A stretch of 47,053 nt of DNA from Anaerolineae bacterium. GTDB lineage: Bacteria > Chloroflexota > Anaerolineae > Anaerolineales > Villigracilaceae. The notes beneath the pieces are model-generated. The model was given only the letters and a program-made list of their open reading frames with translations. It did not search any database and was not told where the DNA came from. A program made the translations under genes and the position numbers. Position 1 is the stretch's first letter. Each line of letters starts with the position of its first letter. Shown here one piece after another: positions 26,527 to 33,940 of this stretch. The stretch lies in the NCBI GenBank assembly GCA_030123675.1, contig JASJYH010000011.1:1-47053 (forward strand). The letters run 5' to 3'.

Positions 26527-27969
26527 ATGAATTCAAGAATGACATCTCCCTGGCTAATATTTTTAATCTCCCTCTTCCTGCGCCTTGTGCCTGTATTGTT
26601 AACGCGCTCATTGGGAATTGGATTAGATGACATGTTTCAATACGATATGCTGGGCCGCAGTCTTGCCAATGGAAATGGATATCGCTGGTACGCCTATGAG
26701 GACTTACAAAGACTAGAACCCTATGTCGATTTTGACCTTTCCTCAGTGGACTATGATCCAAATAGGGGCGTCCTGACTTCTTTCCGCGCTCCTTTATATC
26801 CCGCATTTATTGGCCTTATTTATAGTATCACAGGAGTAGGGGCAACACGATTTATTGTAGTGAGACTAGTTCAGGCTGTCCTAAGCGCGTTGCTCGTGCC
26901 ATTAACCTTTTATCTCTCCCTGCGGCTCTTCCCGGAAAAAAAACTTGTTGCCGTTATAGCAGCCTGGATCGTGGCCCTTTATCCGATGCTGATCATTTAT
27001 CCTATTGGGCTCGCCACAGAAAACTTATTCTTCCTGCTTGTACTTATTTCATTGCTCTTATTGCTCAAAGCAGCCGATGATCCAAGGCCAAAGAATTTTG
27101 TTCTTTCTGGATTGTTCCTGGGCCTGGCTGCTCTGACCCGATCTGTCGTTTTACCGTTTGCTGGGTTGGCTGTCTTGTGGATGTGGATAATCCTAAAACA
27201 AAAACGGGGCGCAATAATAATAGCAATCACATTTTTGGTTTTGGTCACACCCTGGATAGTCCGAAATTCACTACTGCATAATAAATTGACCGGAATTGAA
27301 TCTTCGATGGGATACAACTTGTATGTTGGGTATCACCCCGAAAGTGATGGATCATTTACATACGGCGTCTCGCTTGATTTAATTTCAATCCTTGACGATG
27401 CGGACCGAGATTATTTGGGAATGACGAAAGCACTAGAATTTATCCAAGCCGATCCAACGCGGTTCTTCCCATTGGCTTTAAATCGGTTGGGGTTTTTCTT
27501 TGGATTGGAAAAGCGCGCGATTATGTATTTCTATTCCAATGATCTTTTGGGATATATTCCGCGTCTACAATTGTTGGCAATTACAACAGTTCTATTATTG
27601 CCATTTGTATTTGTCTCGGTCTCTGCAGTGCCAAGCCTTGTAATTACCCATTATCATTCACATTTGACCTTGATATATCTGTTTTTGGTAGCTTATATTG
27701 TGCCTCATGTGTTTATCTTGTCTGAAGACCGATTCCATTTGGCCATTGTTCCTTATCTGGCAATTTTTTCTGCAAAAACCCTGACCGCAGGCTGGGCCCC
27801 CTTTACATCTCGATGGCAAGCCTCAGTTTCCGGTAAGTTATTAATTGCTTCGGCTATTTTGGTAAGTTTCTTATTGCTGGTCAACTGGGGATTTGAGCTT
27901 GGGCGAGATACTGATAAAATTGCAGCTTTGCTGGGGCCAAACGGCAACCAGACATATTATCCATATTAA
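26527..27969 (+). CDS. GT39-like membrane glycosyltransferase
   Basis: A 480-residue protein with about ten to eleven hydrophobic helices. The first external loop has GIGLDDMFQYDMLGRSLANGNGY, with the Asp-Asp pair in the position of the GT39 catalytic acids, and then the FRAPLYPAFIGLIYSITG segment that typifies ArnT-like proteins. A later NLYVGYHPESDGSF and an EDRFHLAIVPYLAIF block are also family-like. It lacks a large C-terminal soluble domain. It diverges from the APC-Usp gene across 220 bases in which no strong promoter is obvious. The acceptor is unknown. Confidence 0.8.
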   Translation: MNSRMTSPWLIFLISLFLRLVPVLLTRSLGIGLDDMFQYDMLGRSLANGNGYRWYAYEDLQRLEPYVDFDLSSVDYDPNRGVLTSFRAPLYPAFIGLIYSITGVGATRFIVVRLVQAVLSALLVPLTFYLSLRLFPEKKLVAVIAAWIVALYPMLIIYPIGLATENLFFLLVLISLLLLLKAADDPRPKNFVLSGLFLGLAALTRSVVLPFAGLAVLWMWIILKQKRGAIIIAITFLVLVTPWIVRNSLLHNKLTGIESSMGYNLYVGYHPESDGSFTYGVSLDLISILDDADRDYLGMTKALEFIQADPTRFFPLALNRLGFFFGLEKRAIMYFYSNDLLGYIPRLQLLAITTVLLLPFVFVSVSAVPSLVITHYHSHLTLIYLFLVAYIVPHVFILSEDRFHLAIVPYLAIFSAKTLTAGWAPFTSRWQASVSGKLLIASAILVSFLLLVNWGFELGRDTDKIAALLGPNGNQTYYPY

Positions 27970-28041
27970 TGATTAGCTAAAATATGGTACCTGTATATAA
28001 AAAAACATCATCCAAATAAAGATATCTGAAATTAACGGTTT

Positions 28042-28671
28042 ATGATACCAATAAAAAAACTGTTTGGACCCAAACTTAATTTTGACAGCAAGATCGTCAC
28101 AATCACAATTGTGAGCACGCTGCTACTGATGATCGATTCATATCATCGTATTTTTGAATATAAATACTTTGATCGTCTAATCTTATACCTCATCATCCCC
28201 TTAATAATTATAATTTTTATTTATCGAGAAAATCCAAAAGAGTATGGGTTTACCCTGGGAGACTGGAAAGCTGGGCTGATCTTTACCTTAGCGGGAATTT
28301 CCCTGATGGCCCCAGTAATATGGTTTCTCGGAAAAAATGATCCTAGTATGACCGAATACTACAATACTCAATTGGATGGTTTGCCATGGGCGACATTCAT
28401 CGACCTGATCGGTTGGGAGTTTTTCTTTCGGGGATGGATATTGTTTGGTTTTGCTCGCAAATTTGGACCGGAAGCGATTTGGCTCCAAGCGGTCCCATTT
28501 GCATTAGTGCATATTGGCAAACCGGAAATTGAAACACTATCTACAATATTTGGCGGCTTCGTGTTTGGGTGGATAGCCTGGCGGACACGATCTTTCGTGT
28601 ATCCATTTATTATTCACTGGTTTATATCATCATTTATTATATTTGTCGCTGCTGGAGGGGTGCTTGGATAG
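28042..28671 (+). CDS. CPBP-family intramembrane metalloprotease
   Basis: A 209-residue membrane protein with about six helices. The glutamate/arginine motif appears as WEFFFRGWILFGF near residues 127-139 (the first Glu of the canonical EExxxR is Trp, a known variant), the second-motif histidine as FALVHIGKPEIE, and the last as YPFIIHWF. CPBP proteins include Rce1-like proteases and self-immunity proteins. The neighbours give no hint of a substrate. Its last eight bases overlap the following GNAT gene. Confidence 0.8.
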   Translation: MIPIKKLFGPKLNFDSKIVTITIVSTLLLMIDSYHRIFEYKYFDRLILYLIIPLIIIIFIYRENPKEYGFTLGDWKAGLIFTLAGISLMAPVIWFLGKNDPSMTEYYNTQLDGLPWATFIDLIGWEFFFRGWILFGFARKFGPEAIWLQAVPFALVHIGKPEIETLSTIFGGFVFGWIAWRTRSFVYPFIIHWFISSFIIFVAAGGVLG

Positions 28672-29131
28672 GAACCCAAGGGAACTAAACCAAGCATATA
28701 CTTTGCGACCTGCCATGCCATCAGACGCCTCGAAAATCAAAGCTCTTATTATAAAGGTGCGGATTAATCCCTTGAAATTGGACTGGCGTCGTTTTTCGGT
28801 AGCAGATGACAGGTCAGGGAAGCTGGTCGCTTGTGGACAATTGAAGCCGGTCCCTGGAGGTTTGATCGAACTGTCATCCTTAGCTGTGCATGTTTCTCAT
28901 CGTCATCAGGGTTTGGCTCGTGCTTTAATTGAAATCCTATTGGATGATACAACGGTTCCGATCTATCTTACATGCCGATCACGATTAAGACCTCTGTACG
29001 AAAAATTTGGATTTAAGACATTAATAGAAAGTGATATGCCGGTTTACTATCACCGCTTTAAGCGACTTGTAGAAATCTTTTTGAAATGTACACATCCCAA
29101 TGAAACCTTAGTGGTTATGAAATTAAGATAA
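28664..29131 (+). CDS. GNAT-family N-acetyltransferase
   Basis: A 155-residue acetyltransferase. After YTLRPAMPSDASKIKALI it has the core acetyl-CoA-binding motif as LSSLAVHVSHRHQGLARALIEILL (a variant of the V-x-x-x-R-x-x-G-x-G/A loop) and the C-terminal RPLYEKFGFKTL. I chose TTG 28664 because GGAGGGG lies five bases before it (28654-28660); it overlaps the CPBP stop by eight bases, implying coupled translation. A longer TTG start at 28643 would precede the ribosome-binding site. The substrate is unknown. Confidence 0.82.
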   Translation: MDRNPRELNQAYTLRPAMPSDASKIKALIIKVRINPLKLDWRRFSVADDRSGKLVACGQLKPVPGGLIELSSLAVHVSHRHQGLARALIEILLDDTTVPIYLTCRSRLRPLYEKFGFKTLIESDMPVYYHRFKRLVEIFLKCTHPNETLVVMKLR

Positions 29132-29146
29132 AATTGGTACAATCAT

Positions 29147-29728
29147 ATGAAACCAATTACATATATTTTTACTGGTATTTTGATAGGACTGTTATTAGCG
29201 GGGGGCATGTTTATTGTTGCACGCGCGCCAGAAGGGGAACCGATAAAATTACGGGAAGCGCCCACTATTGCTCCGTTACAGGTGCATGTAGCTGGCGCGG
29301 TAGTAAGGCCCGGAGTTTATTACTTGCAGGATGGCAGCCGTGTTTTGGATGCCGTCGAATCAGCAGGAGGTTTTATTGCGGAAGCCAATAAGAATGGATT
29401 GAACTTGGCAGCCCGTCTAGATGACGCACAGAGATTGGATATCCCCTATGTTGCTGGATTTGAGCCGGAAGCAGAAGATGGGTTTGTAGTTATTTCTGAG
29501 GGAACTCCCTCACCGCTTGCTGGAATCGAATTGGTAGACATCAACACAGCTTCGCTTGATGAGTTGGATAAGCTGCCCAGTATCGGTCCGACAACAGGCC
29601 AAAGAATCATTGATTATCGCGATGAGAATGGTCCCTTTGCACGTATAGAAGATATCATCAATGTATCCGGGATAGGGTCTGCAACATACGATGAGATTAA
29701 GGATTTGATTACAGTGGGGGAAGGCTAA
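29147..29728 (+). CDS. comEA: ComEA-like DNA-binding protein (SLBB + helix-hairpin-helix)
   Basis: A 193-residue protein with an N-terminal membrane anchor (residues ~7-27) and an SLBB domain (about 45-105, VHVAGAVVRPGVYYL). A linker leads to two helix-hairpin-helix repeats (about 128-190, VDINTASLDELDKLPSIG and FARIEDIINVSGIG). This is the ComEA architecture: a surface-bound double-stranded DNA receptor in natural transformation. The channel gene comEC, often next door, is not in the window. A TGGTACAAT -10-like element lies immediately before the ATG. A strong terminator follows. Confidence 0.9.
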   Translation: MKPITYIFTGILIGLLLAGGMFIVARAPEGEPIKLREAPTIAPLQVHVAGAVVRPGVYYLQDGSRVLDAVESAGGFIAEANKNGLNLAARLDDAQRLDIPYVAGFEPEAEDGFVVISEGTPSPLAGIELVDINTASLDELDKLPSIGPTTGQRIIDYRDENGPFARIEDIINVSGIGSATYDEIKDLITVGEG

Positions 29729-29821
29729 ATCAACAATATTTGATATTCATTCCGAGAATTTTCTTTCTGGGTGCTCATTAATACTATACAGTAATTTTCC
29801 CAAAAAAAATATTTTATATAT

Positions 29822-29851
29822 AAAACCCTGGTCACTATTGACCAGGGTTTT
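29822..29851 (+). terminator. Terminator after comEA
   Basis: A perfect 13-bp stem (AAAACCCTGGTCA and its complement) with a 4-base loop and flanking A/T runs, 94 bases after the comEA stop codon. Confidence 0.88.
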
Positions 29852-29961
29852 ATATTCTGTATTTGTAATGAAATTGGCTAGATTCCTAGTTATTCAATAC
29901 TAACAATCAATTGTAAGATGATGACAGGAAAAATGTTCACCTAAAATGTATTCTCCATTTC

Positions 29962-30729
29962 ATGACAACATTAAAGCGAATAAAAAATTCTTGGGAAAAA
30001 TTAGCATCATTAGTAGAGGGATCATTCGAATTCAGTTTTGCATTCCAGCCAATTGTCAATGCTCGAACCAAGAATGTGATCTGCTATGAGGCCTTAGTGC
30101 GTGGGCCTAATGGTGAACCATCAGCTGAAATATTTGCTAAATTAAGCGATAATAATCGCTATAGCTTCGATCAGGCCTCCCGTGTGAAAGCCATCTATAT
30201 GGCCAGCCACTTGAATCTCTCCACCAAACTGAGCATTAACTTATTTCCGAACTCAGTATATCAGACTGGATTCAGCATAAAGACCACTTTAGAAGCCTCG
30301 ATGGAATATGGATTCCCTATCGATAAAATCATTTTTGAGATTACAGAAGACGAACGAGTTACACATCCTAGCCGGTTAATCAATGCCATCAAAACCTACC
30401 AAAAACTGGGATTTCAAACTGCGATTGATGATTTTGGTGTGGGCTATTCTGGCCTTTTCCTATTGCAGGAATATCAACCAAACTTTATCAAGATCGACCG
30501 TAGGTTGCTCTCAGATATTGATACCAACACAGTCAAGAAGACGATAGTAAAAGGGATTTCTTATATTTGTGAGGAGTTGGATATTATATTGATGGCGGAA
30601 GGGGTGGAGACTTTTGAAGAATACGAATGGTTGTATCATATGGGCATAATTTACTTTCAAGGATATTATTTTGCCCGGCCGGAATTCGAAGCCTTTCCTG
30701 ATGTGAGGTCTGATTTATATATCAAATAA
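29962..30729 (+). CDS. EAL-domain cyclic-di-GMP phosphodiesterase
   Basis: A 255-residue protein that is almost only an EAL domain, without transmembrane or PAS/GGDEF parts. The catalytic and metal residues known for the family are all visible: Glu43 (YEALVRG), Asn93 (SINLFPN), Glu126 (FEITED), Asp156-Asp157 (IDDFGVGYSG), Lys177 (FIKIDR), Glu213 (AEGVET) and Gln233 (FQGYYFARP). It should therefore hydrolyse c-di-GMP to pGpG rather than merely bind it. A short PH-like gene follows 17 bases later on the same strand and may form a two-gene unit. No other c-di-GMP gene is in the window. Confidence 0.92.
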   Translation: MTTLKRIKNSWEKLASLVEGSFEFSFAFQPIVNARTKNVICYEALVRGPNGEPSAEIFAKLSDNNRYSFDQASRVKAIYMASHLNLSTKLSINLFPNSVYQTGFSIKTTLEASMEYGFPIDKIIFEITEDERVTHPSRLINAIKTYQKLGFQTAIDDFGVGYSGLFLLQEYQPNFIKIDRRLLSDIDTNTVKKTIVKGISYICEELDIILMAEGVETFEEYEWLYHMGIIYFQGYYFARPEFEAFPDVRSDLYIK

Positions 30730-30746
30730 AGTAAGTCTATGAGTAG

Positions 30747-31085
30747 ATGATAATGAAATTCAGACATCTTAAACCAACAATCCGCTGGTGGTCTATAGCC
30801 AATCCAAGACTGTTAGCTCATTTTACCGAATCCCTTGAAGTGCAGACAGATAGGTTTGTACATAAAAAAGGTGTATTCACAAAGCGAGAGAATGTTATCT
30901 TGTTCGCTCGCATCACCAACTATTCCATCTACCAGTCCTTTTTTGATCGAATATTCGGAGTCGCCAATTTATACATAGAGACTGAAGCTCACTCATTTGC
31001 CTCTGGGCTTGAATTGAAAAGCTATCCCTTTAAACTGCAAGAATTCATTACCACAATGATGCTAGCGTACGAAGTTGGAGATTAA
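30747..31085 (+). CDS. PH-like (bPH/DUF304-type) domain protein
   Basis: A 112-residue soluble protein. Residues ~30-85 follow the bacterial pleckstrin-homology pattern: TDRFVHKKGVFTKRENVILFARITNYSIYQSFFDRIFGVANLYIET, where the basic G-x-F-x-K-R turn, the I-x-x-Y-x-x-x-Q/S-x-F-x-R motif and the strand after FGVANL are typical. No membrane helices are present, unlike the longer YdbS/YdbT relatives. A second in-frame ATG lies two codons in. It follows the EAL gene closely, so a link to membrane or c-di-GMP signalling is possible but unproven. Confidence 0.65.
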   Translation: MIMKFRHLKPTIRWWSIANPRLLAHFTESLEVQTDRFVHKKGVFTKRENVILFARITNYSIYQSFFDRIFGVANLYIETEAHSFASGLELKSYPFKLQEFITTMMLAYEVGD

Positions 31086-31204
31086 TAATATTGTTACCTG
31101 TGCCCAGATAAATTGATAAACCCATTAGAGAAAATGGGAATGGGCATTAAGTAAATAAAATAAACCAAAAGTTCTTCGGTTTCTCTGAAAAATAAATATT
31201 CGAT

Positions 31205-31465
31205 TTATTCGTTGCTCTTACCGTCAGGTGCATCCAAACCGGTTTGATAAGATTTCAATCTCTCGCTGGCATCCTTTACTTTCTCTCGCGGCACAAAAAG
31301 TTCTACTCGTCCAAGGCCATCAAATGTGGTTGGGAATGCGTGGTGGCCTACAGCTTCTTGAAATAATTCGACTGGTATGCCGTGGGCCTCTAAAAAACTT
31401 TTAATAATGTCCGCTTCCATACGGCCATACACTTCGGTCAGCTTTTCCCATTTCATCTCACTCAT
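31205..31465 (-). CDS. DUF2007-like small protein
   Basis: An 86-residue soluble protein. The pattern KLTEVYGRMEADIIKSFLEAHGIPVELFQEA, then a V-E-L-F-V-P strand and DASERLKSY helix, matches the DUF2007 family of putative signal-transducing proteins (a ferredoxin-like alpha/beta fold). The ATG at 31465 has a GGAG ribosome-binding site about seven bases upstream; a TTG four codons earlier would sit on top of it. It lies after the terminator of the sufR-DUF59 transcript, so it may have its own weak promoter or depend on read-through. Confidence 0.72.
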   Translation of the reverse strand: MSEMKWEKLTEVYGRMEADIIKSFLEAHGIPVELFQEAVGHHAFPTTFDGLGRVELFVPREKVKDASERLKSYQTGLDAPDGKSNE

Positions 31466-31529
31466 AAGTTGCTCCAACGATTAACACTCGATGCAACATG
31501 GATTGTCTCCATTGCATATTATGATATAA

Positions 31530-31556
31530 AAAAGACGCCTGGATTAGGCGTCTTTT
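31530..31556 (-). terminator. Terminator of the sufR-DUF59 transcript
   Basis: An 11-bp perfect stem (AAAAGACGCCT with its complement), a 5-base loop and flanking A/T runs, 20 bases after the DUF59 stop codon. Confidence 0.85.
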
Positions 31557-31575
31557 ATTGTAGCCGATTATGAAA

Positions 31576-31950
31576 TTATGAGTACATGCCCCAATCTAAC
31601 GCAGACGGATCCTCCATCATCGAAAAGTCCCATACGTCCATACCCATTTCAATTGTCACAGGTTGATTGATTGCCTCGGTGGCTGCATTTTTCGTCATTT
31701 CTATCATTTCTGGGCCATATGGGCAAAAGGGTGTTGTCAGGATCATCTTAATCCGAGTTAGATCTTTCTCCAATTCAACATCGCGTATCAGCCCAAGCTG
31801 AATGATGCTCATTCCAATTTCAGGATCGATTACCTCGGAAAGCTTTTCTCGCATCGTCGGAACCATTTCAGGGTGTGTTTCATGAATTACCCAGGTAATT
31901 TCGTTAATCTCACCGGTTTCGTTTTTGTCTTTTGTTTTGGTTTCGCTCAT
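31576..31950 (-). CDS. DUF59/MIP18-family iron-sulfur assembly protein (SufT/PaaD-like)
   Basis: A 124-residue protein. After a hydrophilic N-terminal stretch, the family core starts at MREKLSEVIDPEIGMSIIQLGLIRDVELE and continues to MILTTPFCPYGPEMIE, with the conserved DPE and the single Cys of TTPFCPYG. An unusual C-terminal tail (FSMMEDPSALDWGMYS) follows. DUF59 proteins such as SufT assist iron-sulfur cluster maturation. It starts 11 bases after sufR, opposite the suf operon, so both are likely controlled by cluster status. A GAGG element precedes the ATG. Confidence 0.88.
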   Translation of the reverse strand: MSETKTKDKNETGEINEITWVIHETHPEMVPTMREKLSEVIDPEIGMSIIQLGLIRDVELEKDLTRIKMILTTPFCPYGPEMIEMTKNAATEAINQPVTIEMGMDVWDFSMMEDPSALDWGMYS

Positions 31951-31961
31951 AGATACCTCTA

Positions 31962-32588
31962 CTAAATCTTAGCAACTTCCGTTGGTTGCACTACATATGT
32001 GCAATGGGAGCTGCCATCAAGAATGCATTGTACTTTTTCAGCCGGGAGGGCCAACATTTGTGAAATTAATGTTTGATCAACTGTGCAGACTTCAGGATGG
32101 TTCTGGCCTATTTGTAAATAAGGGCACGTTTTTTCATGAATACGATATTGATCTCCGACTTTTTCCCACTCGACTGTAAAGCCTTCTTTTGTCAGAAGTT
32201 CGCTGACAAGATCCAATCGTTCCTCAATGTTCAAGCCTTGCACCTGTTCTGAATAATCTTCAGCCATGTTAGTGGCCATATCGGCGAACAATTTCGTAAC
32301 CGTAGGCGGTGGGAGCGATGATTTCATCTGATCGAGCAAGCGTGTGGTAAGGCGCAAGTAACGGGTCGGAAACTTCTCCATACCCAGCTCGGTAAGCGAA
32401 TAAATTAACCGTGGACGTCCCACACCATGTAGTTCCTCTTGTGCATCTACCAAGCCCTCGGCCTGGAGATTTGTTACGTGGTGCCTCACGGATATAGGGT
32501 TAATTCCTACTGCAGTAGCCAGATCATTAATAGTCGTTTTAGGCTTATTCAGTAAGGTGCGTAAAACTCGCTCTTTTGTACTTATCAT
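31962..32588 (-). CDS. sufR: SufR-like iron-sulfur transcriptional regulator
   Basis: A 208-residue regulator. Residues ~1-75 form a winged helix (TINDLATAVGINPISVRHHVTNLQAEGLV, then a GVGRPRLIYSLT wing). The C-terminal part carries four cysteines arranged CPYL...VC...VQC...HC, the pattern that in SufR of cyanobacteria and actinobacteria binds a [4Fe-4S] cluster. The start ATG 32588 has an AGGAAAG ribosome-binding site; a longer open frame to 32666 runs into the promoter and is not real. It is divergent from sufC and is probably an autorepressor of sufR-DUF59 and the suf operon. Confidence 0.9.
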   Translation of the reverse strand: MISTKERVLRTLLNKPKTTINDLATAVGINPISVRHHVTNLQAEGLVDAQEELHGVGRPRLIYSLTELGMEKFPTRYLRLTTRLLDQMKSSLPPPTVTKLFADMATNMAEDYSEQVQGLNIEERLDLVSELLTKEGFTVEWEKVGDQYRIHEKTCPYLQIGQNHPEVCTVDQTLISQMLALPAEKVQCILDGSSHCTYVVQPTEVAKI

Positions 32589-32637
32589 AATTAGATCTTT
32601 CCTAATCCCGTCTGTGGGTAAGGATAAGGTAAGCCAA

Positions 32638-32666
32638 AGTATATCAGGCCCAATAAACGTTGTCAA
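32638..32666 (-). promoter_or_regulatory. Promoter of sufR
   Basis: Minus-strand TTGACA (32661-32666), 17-bp spacer and extended -10 TGATATACT (-10 at 32638-32643). The predicted start is near 32631, giving a leader of about 43 bases. Confidence 0.8.
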
Positions 32667-32676
32667 TATATAAGAT

Positions 32677-32693
32677 AAATATCATAAATATTT
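32677..32693. promoter_or_regulatory. Candidate SufR operator upstream of sufR
   Basis: A perfect inverted repeat, AAATAT-N5-ATATTT, ending about ten bases upstream of the sufR -35. It contains TATCATAAATATT (32680-32692), which is identical to a 13-mer at the sufC promoter. Assignment to SufR is inference. Confidence 0.5.
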
Positions 32694-33054
32694 TTAGATA
32701 AATTCAGTAAATTACCGATTCGAACTTTGACCTTTCCGTAGTATCGAATTTAGTCGCTTTTTCAATTAAATATGTCCAAACCCAACGGCTTTGGTCGTTA
32801 AATGCTGACCCTGTGATTTCCTGATAAATACTTTATAGCATTCATTTAACAGGACTTATGCAGTTGAGCTGCATATTCCGATTTTAAAATTCACAAACCC
32901 CTATAAATGGGGGTGAATTGTGCTAATTTGACCGAACTGGGTATGTCCTATCATTCAAATTGGAGTAATATAATGATCATATGGTTCAGTACATGAGATA
33001 TAAAGCAAATGAGTGCCAAAATATTAAATTGATTGAATATTGTTAATTTACTAG

Positions 33055-33072
33055 AATATTATCATAAATATT
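33055..33072. promoter_or_regulatory. Candidate SufR operator at the sufC promoter
   Basis: AATATT-N6-AATATT (a palindrome on both arms) that overlaps the first two bases of the sufC -35. It contains the 13-mer TATCATAAATATT (33060-33072) found upstream of sufR. Its place over the -35 would suit repression. The roughly 370 bases between the two operator sites hold nothing else I can support. Confidence 0.5.
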
Positions 33073-33099
33073 GACATATTCCCTTCGTGCTGCTATAAT
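33071..33099 (+). promoter_or_regulatory. Consensus promoter of the suf operon
   Basis: TTGACA (33071-33076), 17-bp spacer, and TATAAT (33094-33099) preceded by TGC. This is a full consensus sigma-70 promoter with an extended -10. The predicted start is near 33106, about 46 bases before sufC. Such a strong core fits an operon held down by a repressor. Confidence 0.92.
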
Positions 33100-33151
33100 A
33101 CTCTTGAAACAACTTCCGCCCTTGGCGGTGATTTTTTGGCAAGGAGACTGC

Positions 33152-33928
33152 ATGTCGGAACTGGTAATTAAAAATTTGCAAGTCAGCATTGACGATAACG
33201 AAATATTGAAGGGCGTCAATTTAACGGTAAAGCAGGGTGAAATTCATGCTCTTATGGGCCCGAATGGTACCGGCAAATCAACGCTTGCCTATACTTTAAT
33301 GGGCCATCCTCATTATAAAGTGACCGCTGGGGAGGTTTGGTTCAAAGAAGAAAATATACTTGAAATGAAACCAGATGAACGTGCGCGCAAAGGTATATTT
33401 CTGGCCTTCCAATATCCGGTTGCTATCCCCGGAGTGACAGTAGCTAACTTCCTGCGCACGGCCATGAATGCGCGTCGGAAAGCTCAAAATCCTGAGGATA
33501 AGGGTATCCCTCTCCCTGAGTTTCGTAAGCTACTTAAAGAGAAGATGGACATACTCCAAATGGATCACGTTTTTGCCGGACGATATCTGAATGATGGATT
33601 TTCGGGCGGTGAAAAGAAACGGGCTGAGATTTTGCAAATGGCAACTCTGGAACCAGAAATAGCCATTTTGGATGAGACAGATTCAGGCCTAGATATTGAT
33701 GCGTTACGAATAGTCGCAGAGGGCGTCAACACTTTAACCGGTCCAGATATGGGCGTACTTATTATCACCCATTATCAACGTCTGCTAAATTATATCAAGC
33801 CAGATTTTGTGCACGTGATGTATAACGGTCTTATTGTTGAATCTGGTGGACCAGAGTTAGCATTAAAACTTGAAGATCAAGGTTATGATTGGATCCGAGA
33901 AAAATATGACAGCGTACCCGTAGGGTAA
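33152..33928 (+). CDS. sufC: Fe-S cluster assembly ATPase SufC
   Basis: A 258-residue ABC-type ATPase that powers the SufBCD scaffold. Walker A is GPNGTGKST (residues 36-44), the signature is [14 protein letters not shown], Walker B is [12 protein letters not shown], and the H-loop is [10 protein letters not shown]. The ATG at 33152 has AAGGAG at 33141-33146; the open frame extends to 33071, but that part overlaps the promoter and cannot be coding. It is the first gene of sufC-sufB-sufD-x-sufS-sufU-Rieske. Confidence 0.96.
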   Translation: MSELVIKNLQVSIDDNEILKGVNLTVKQGEIHALMGPNGTGKSTLAYTLMGHPHYKVTAGEVWFKEENILEMKPDERARKGIFLAFQYPVAIPGVTVANFLRTAMNARRKAQNPEDKGIPLPEFRKLLKEKMDILQMDHVFAGRYLNDGFSGGEKKRAEILQMATLEPEIAILDETDSGLDIDALRIVAEGVNTLTGPDMGVLIITHYQRLLNYIKPDFVHVMYNGLIVESGGPELALKLEDQGYDWIREKYDSVPVG

Positions 33929-33940
33929 CAAGAGGTAATT

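Noticed and set aside
32700-33050. Small gene or RNA between sufR and sufC
   Set aside because: No open frame with a ribosome-binding site, no stable hairpin and no family resemblance was seen; only promoter and operator elements at the edges are supported.
33071-33151. N-terminal extension of SufC
   Set aside because: The open frame covers a consensus TTGACA-17-TATAAT promoter; ATG 33152 has a clear ribosome-binding site and the family-typical start.
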